DNA of 17,371 nucleotides from Prevotella sp. UBA2739 (GTDB lineage: Bacteria; Bacteroidota; Bacteroidia; Bacteroidales; Bacteroidaceae). The notes below the pieces were generated by a model, which saw only the letters and a list, made by a program, of their open reading frames with translations, had not been told where the DNA came from and did not search any database. Shown in pieces: positions 14,551 to 17,371 of this stretch; position 1 is the stretch's first letter; each line of letters starts with the position of its first letter. A program made the translations under genes and the position numbers. The stretch spans positions 1,271-18,641 of the forward strand of contig DEJV01000058.1 of assembly GCA_002353525.1 (NCBI GenBank), read 5' to 3'.

Positions 14551-14784
14551 TGTGGTTTAGACCACTTGAACACGGAACCGTCCTCTTTTCACCCAGAAGA
14601 TTAATGTCACGAAATGACACAACTTTTGAATTCTTTTGGCTATCAGCGTGTTACTTATAAACAAATGAAGATTTTGAACCACATATTTATTGATAATAAA
14701 GAGCGGAACAGAAACCAGTCCTCCGTGTTCTTTCTCACTAATCCCCCACACGCATGGTTAGGCTATTAGTAGAAAAACCATCAC
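14551..14784 (-). ncRNA. Candidate tracrRNA with a split anti-repeat, downstream of the Cas12-like gene
   Basis: This is most of the 368-bp gap between rhuM and the effector gene. Read on the minus strand it has AATAGCCTA (14767-14759), complementary to repeat bases 22-30, and later TTCTGGGTGA (14598-14589), complementary to repeat bases 9-18. The two blocks are in the order needed to pair with one repeat. The first lies in the loop of a hairpin with ATGGTT/AACCAT arms. Further hairpins are TGTCA-CGAAA-TGACA (14603-14619) and GTGGT-CTAA-ACCAC (14552-14565). GAACACGGA (14730-14722) can pair with TCCGTGTTC (14576-14568), bringing the ends together. A promoter-like sequence precedes it. Cas12f-type tracrRNAs pair with the crRNA through two separate anti-repeat segments, which this resembles. 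CAGAA of the second block belongs to the direct repeat at 14594, so part of the match may be fortuitous. No U-run terminator is seen. Confidence 0.42.
14594..14659 (+). repeat. Imperfect direct repeat, right copy (flanks rhuM)
   Basis: Partner of 13244-13310, in the same orientation: CAGAAGATTAA at 14594-14604, 7 unrelated bases, then the 48-bp block at 14612-14659 (41 of 48 identical). It lies within the candidate tracrRNA region. Confidence 0.75.
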
Positions 14785-14813
14785 AAAATTTTTACAACAA
14801 TTATGATTTTCAA
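14784..14813 (-). promoter_or_regulatory. Promoter-like sequence for the candidate tracrRNA
   Basis: On the minus strand TTG (14813-14811) is followed after 19 bases by AAATTTTG (14791-14784), one mismatch from TAnnTTTG. The implied start, near 14778, lies a few bases before the first anti-repeat block. It begins 29 bp after the effector's stop codon. Confidence 0.4.
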
Positions 14814-14842
14814 AAAAATGCTCTACGAAAGCGACACCGTTA

Positions 14843-16408
14843 TTAAAGAAAATCCGATGCAGCTATAGTTGAACGGTCGTCTTTCTTCTCTTTGTTCTTA
14901 TAGCGCATGATTTCCTTCTTTTCCAATTCGCAGAAACGTTCATAATGCCGCTCCATCGCTTCCGTATCATATTGTTTGTCACCCTTCAGATGCTGCAGGT
15001 TAAATGCAGCAAGCATGTCGCGCTGGTGTGTGTCGCCGTTGGAAAGTGTGACGCTTCGCTCATTCAGTTCATGTTTCTCAAAACTACCATCAGTGAAGTC
15101 GAATTGGCTAGCTGCATTTTTGGGGTCAGCCTTTATCAACTGTCCCCCAAGAGATTTTACTTTGTTTTCGAGGATGCTCACGAACATAGATGGTGCATGA
15201 TTGGCAACGGATTTGCCGAAACGTTTTTTCTTTTGTATCCTCCCTGTTTTCTCGTTCACCTTGGTTTCTTTTGCCCGTCTTGTCCATGCGCTTATTGGGT
15301 TGTTCTCCACGATAAACGTTTCGCCTTCTTCCAGTAAGGCATTAGCCCTGTCTATGTGCTGCTGCTTGCGTATGACTGCCTGTTTTCGTTGCAACTCAGC
15401 CTTTTCTCGGCGCAACTCCCTGTATCGCTTTGAGTCGCTCCACACAAGGCGCGCCCCTCGTTTTATGGTACCGTCTTCATTGAAATTCTGTGGATTGTTG
15501 GCTCGACGGCTGCGGTCAATCTTTCGTGCTAGCCGGGTTATCTCCTTTTGTATATTGTCACACTTCGGGGCTAGTTTGTCTATACAGACAATGTCCTGTC
15601 CCGAAATAGCAATAGTGGTGGGGCCGAGGTCTATGCCCACATTGCCTTTGCCCAGCGTTCTGCCCTTCTGCGGTTTCTCGCCTTCTATACTCATCTGTAG
15701 GTAATACTTGTACAGGCCACGAACCAAACGGCGAACAACCTTGAGAACCTTCACACTGTCAAGTCCCCCTTTTAACGCCCACATCTCGTAGTCAGCATGT
15801 TTGGGGTTGTGAAGGATTGGGAGAGTTGTGAATTTTGAACTTTTGCCCACCTTACCGTTCAGTTTAATGGATAATTCCATCCTTTCTAGATTCAATTCCA
15901 TACCAGAGAAATAGATCTTGCCTCTCACCACTTTTCTTCTACTTGAAAAAGAGTTTAGCTCGCCATATTTTTTAAACGAGATTCGCTTGGCACGATAGTC
16001 ATACAACATTTTTTCCCATGCTCTCCAGATACCAGAAGACAAGTGATCAAAAACATAGGTAGTAAAACCAAGGTCAGCATAAGTCATGTTTGGCCCTGCA
16101 GACTTTTGCACCAGTTTCTCCACAAACGCATTAATGCCATATTCGTCGAACGTAATGTTAAGGGGTTCCTTGTCACCCCCCAAGATACCCTTGATGTGGA
16201 ATGGGTGATTGCGGAAAAAAATTCGTTTCTCATTAATGGTCTTGCATGCCTGAAACTCAGCCATCTGATCAAAGTACTTATATTGCCGGAGCAACTTACC
16301 CTGCACATAATTGTACAACTGGCGAAGCTGCTCGTAACGTTTGTTAAGAATATCTGCCTGATATTTCTCAACTTGCAAAGGCAATTCCAATACAAATACT
16401 TCTTTCAT
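14843..16408 (-). CDS. Miniature Cas12-like (TnpB-derived) RuvC nuclease, CRISPR effector of undetermined type V subtype
   Basis: This 521-residue protein is predicted to be an RNA-guided DNA nuclease. The N-terminal half (1-245) is unlike most TnpB in detail but starts with the usual strand-then-helix layout (MKEVFVLELPLQVEKYQADI). The split RuvC domain follows: motif I GNVGIDLGPTTIAIS with D260; a basic helical stretch at about 285-355; motif II FIVENNPISAW with E368; motif III HQRDMLAAFNLQ with D464. Between II and III, where TnpB and Cas12f have a CxxC...CxxC zinc ribbon, residues 430-462 contain no cysteine; the only cysteines are C55, C275, C283 and C493. Size lies between TnpB (about 400) and large Cas12 proteins. 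The ATG at 16408 is chosen because an upstream ATG in the repeat is followed at once by TAG. It directly adjoins a CRISPR array, and no tnpA, cas1 or cas2 is visible. A TnpB without CRISPR function is the alternative, but the adjoining array argues against it. Confidence 0.85.
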   Translation of the reverse strand: MKEVFVLELPLQVEKYQADILNKRYEQLRQLYNYVQGKLLRQYKYFDQMAEFQACKTINEKRIFFRNHPFHIKGILGGDKEPLNITFDEYGINAFVEKLVQKSAGPNMTYADLGFTTYVFDHLSSGIWRAWEKMLYDYRAKRISFKKYGELNSFSSRRKVVRGKIYFSGMELNLERMELSIKLNGKVGKSSKFTTLPILHNPKHADYEMWALKGGLDSVKVLKVVRRLVRGLYKYYLQMSIEGEKPQKGRTLGKGNVGIDLGPTTIAISGQDIVCIDKLAPKCDNIQKEITRLARKIDRSRRANNPQNFNEDGTIKRGARLVWSDSKRYRELRREKAELQRKQAVIRKQQHIDRANALLEEGETFIVENNPISAWTRRAKETKVNEKTGRIQKKKRFGKSVANHAPSMFVSILENKVKSLGGQLIKADPKNAASQFDFTDGSFEKHELNERSVTLSNGDTHQRDMLAAFNLQHLKGDKQYDTEAMERHYERFCELEKKEIMRYKNKEKKDDRSTIAASDFL

Positions 16409-16708
16409 AAACTCAATAGCCTACATTTCTGGGTGACCATCACCCTGTCATTCATCCGCTTACGGGTCTTTCGTCCTGTCAATAGCCTACATTTCTGGGT
16501 GACCATCACCCGACGACGAAATCATCTACAATGCCGTCATCCTGTCAATAGCCTACATTTCTGGGTGACCATCACCGGTGAACGCCAAGGGCTACACCAC
16601 GAACACCCTGTCAATAGCCTACATTTCTGGGTGACCATCACCGGAATACTCAGTGACACGGTTCCGCTTGAACCTGTCAATAGCCTACATTTCTGGGTGA
16701 CCATCACC
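16409..16708 (-). CRISPR. CRISPR array: five 36-bp repeats, four 30-bp spacers
   Basis: Repeats are at 16409-16444, 16475-16510, 16541-16576, 16607-16642 and 16673-16708; all spacers are exactly 30 bp (period 66). Four repeats are identical. The one at 16409 differs in its four outermost bases, beside the effector's ATG, marking it as the leader-distal end; hence crRNA is read on the minus strand and the leader lies above 16708. In that sense the repeat begins GGTGATGGTCACCCAGAAAT and ends GTAGGCTATTGACAGG. Its first 13 bases form a GGTGA-TGG-TCACC hairpin. The spacers differ from one another, and I saw no match to them elsewhere in the window by eye. Confidence 0.96.
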
Positions 16709-16896
16709 CTATAGTGCATAATCACCAAGGAATGAATAAAAAGGCCATGATTTGCATACTCGGGGACTTGCTCTATACTCCCATTTCCGAAGAAACTGAC
16801 TGTTATTTTTGCATTCCGCCATTCTACAAAATCGTTTGTCGCACCAGCCGCCCTCTGGCATTAGCTTAACGTACGCAAGGCCTGACAACACCTTTA
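16709..16896 (-). other. Hairpin-rich leader of the CRISPR-effector transcript
   Basis: This ~190-base stretch lies between the promoter at 16902 and the first repeat. On the minus strand it contains CCAG...CTGG (16858-16844), ACAAA-CGAT-TTTGT (16839-16826), and TTTC-TTCG-GAAA, a stable UUCG tetraloop (16795-16784). It has no convincing open frame. I found no long anti-repeat; the best is an imperfect pairing of GTTTCTTCGG with repeat bases CCCAGAAAT. It may be an ordinary leader or contain a structured RNA. Confidence 0.45.
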
Positions 16897-16901
16897 TGCC
16901 G

Positions 16902-16909
16902 CAAAGTTA
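16902..16909 (-). promoter_or_regulatory. -7 box of a probable promoter for the array and effector
   Basis: TAACTTTG on the minus strand (16909-16902) fits TAnnTTTG exactly. The -33 position reads TTT/GTT rather than TTG. Predicted start is about 16896. The A/T-rich 16910-17000 lies upstream. Between here and the hairpins at 17122 I see no gene. Confidence 0.5.
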
Positions 16910-17121
16910 CAAAATCTTTGTGACAATAAACCTTAGTTATAAAAGAAATAGTAATATTTTGACGAAATTTAAGTCATATCATGCAAATATCGCTATGCCC
17001 AACAAGTACGCATGTTACCGTTAACAAATTGGTCAGAAACTTTGTTTCGGGTCTTGCACTTGGTGAATGCGCTTACTAAAACCTGAGCCGACTTGGACTT
17101 GTTTCATTTTTTGCAAAGCAA

Positions 17122-17183
17122 ATGGCCTTTCGCTTGTTTGCGAAAGGCCATACGGTTGTAAGCAAATGAGCTGTTGCTTACAA
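17122..17183 (-). terminator. Two strong hairpins downstream of the partial rhaD-like gene
   Basis: ATGGCCTTTCGC (17122-17133) pairs perfectly with 17140-17151 around TTGTTT. TTGTAAGCAA (17156-17165) pairs perfectly with 17174-17183 around an 8-base loop. They follow the minus-strand gene's stop at 17216 and are the likely terminator, although no long U-run follows either one. Confidence 0.6.
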
Positions 17184-17215
17184 GCTAATTCCGGAAAGAG
17201 ATAGAGCAGACTGCT

Positions 17216-17371
17216 TTATCTGGGCAGATTAAAGGCACGTGTCATCTCGGCCATCTGCTCGTCGCTCATGCCCTCAGGCTCGAATCCCATGGCACGGGCG
17301 TTGATATAGATTTTAGCACTCTTCGAGAGAACATCAATCTGGTCGAAAGCATCCATCACGTCAAGACCTTT
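17216..17371 (-). CDS. rhaD: Probable rhamnulose-1-phosphate aldolase, C-terminal end (rest outside window)
   Basis: Only the last 51 codons are visible. The sequence (GLDVMDAFDQIDVLSKSAKI; then MGFEPEGMSDEQMAEM and the ending FNLPR) aligns with the C-terminal helices of class II aldolases; the closest match I recall is RhaD (E. coli [20 protein letters not shown]). RhaD splits L-rhamnulose 1-phosphate into dihydroxyacetone phosphate and L-lactaldehyde in rhamnose catabolism. The zinc site and most of the fold lie outside the window, so another class II aldolase cannot be excluded. Confidence 0.6.
   Translation of the reverse strand, partial: KGLDVMDAFDQIDVLSKSAKIYINARAMGFEPEGMSDEQMAEMTRAFNLPR

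Noticed and set aside
14557..14751. Minus-strand frame of 64 codons between rhuM and the nuclease
   Set aside because: No domain or signal; it overlaps the candidate tracrRNA and the direct repeat, and the composition looks non-coding.
14843..16408. Ordinary IS200/IS605 transposon with TnpB
   Set aside because: No tnpA, no recognisable end hairpins, no zinc ribbon, and a genuine CRISPR array touches the start codon. A TnpB ancestry is accepted, but not an active element.
16445..16672. Self-targeting spacers
   Set aside because: By eye, none of the four spacers matches another place in this window; the rest of the genome could not be examined.
16043..16714. Plus-strand open frame of 223 codons running through the array, with a repeated NSLHFWVTIT peptide
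   Set aside because: The peptide repeats arise because the 66-bp array period is a multiple of 3. The frame is antisense to the nuclease's 5' end and encodes no recognisable domain.
16861..16896. Possible anti-repeat in the leader (CCTGACAACACC on the plus strand)
   Set aside because: It resembles the repeat's plus-strand start, but with mismatches and only over about 7 bases. The matches downstream of the effector are longer and in order.

Overview
This window looks like a chromosomal segment of a Bacteroidota bacterium, most likely Prevotella or a close relative. The evidence is the gene families (a PorE-like TPR/propeller/OmpA lipoprotein, an ECF sigma factor followed by a DUF5056-type membrane protein, a TonB plus ExbB/ExbD set with two ExbD copies) and repeated matches to the Bacteroidota promoter pattern TTG-N19-21-TAnnTTTG a few bases ahead of start codons. 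Nothing was searched against a database; all family calls are by recognition.

Layout. 1-375 is the 3' end of topB. 405-2555 is the PorE-like lipoprotein. 2591-3837 holds two related hairpin repeat elements in opposite orientation around an ECF sigma factor and its membrane partner. A PspC protein and a DUF6249-like membrane protein follow (minus strand, to 4744). Divergent from them, 4830-7611 is a plus-strand run rsmF-thyA-folA (rRNA methylation, dTMP synthesis, folate recycling), closed by a strong hairpin at 7624-7659 facing an Lrp/AsnC regulator. From 13197 down to 8266 almost everything is on the minus strand: tonB, a short-chain prenyl synthase, tatD, tRNA-Ser(GGA), then exbB, a small membrane protein and two exbD genes. 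Together tonB and exbBD would form an inner-membrane energy transducer for TonB-dependent outer-membrane receptors.

The part most worth attention is the accessory island at about 13.2-17.1 kb, between tonB and a partial gene that looks like rhaD. It is visibly richer in A/T than its neighbours. It holds a rhuM gene between imperfect direct repeats and, beside it, a compact single-effector CRISPR locus: a 521-residue RuvC nuclease of the TnpB/Cas12 class with an intact D260/E368/D464 triad but no zinc-ribbon cysteines, and five 36-bp repeats with four 30-bp spacers. No cas1, cas2 or cas4 is visible. The last repeat touches the effector's start codon, so array and effector appear to form one minus-strand transcript: promoter near 16902, hairpin-rich leader, array, effector. 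Just downstream of the effector on the same strand lie two blocks (9 and 10 nt) complementary to adjoining parts of the repeat, in the order expected of a split-anti-repeat tracrRNA and preceded by a promoter-like sequence. This is best described as a miniature type V system of undetermined subtype, possibly new.

A second theme is short heptamer/octamer repeat elements between genes and, in two places (topB and the PorE-like gene), inside open reading frames.
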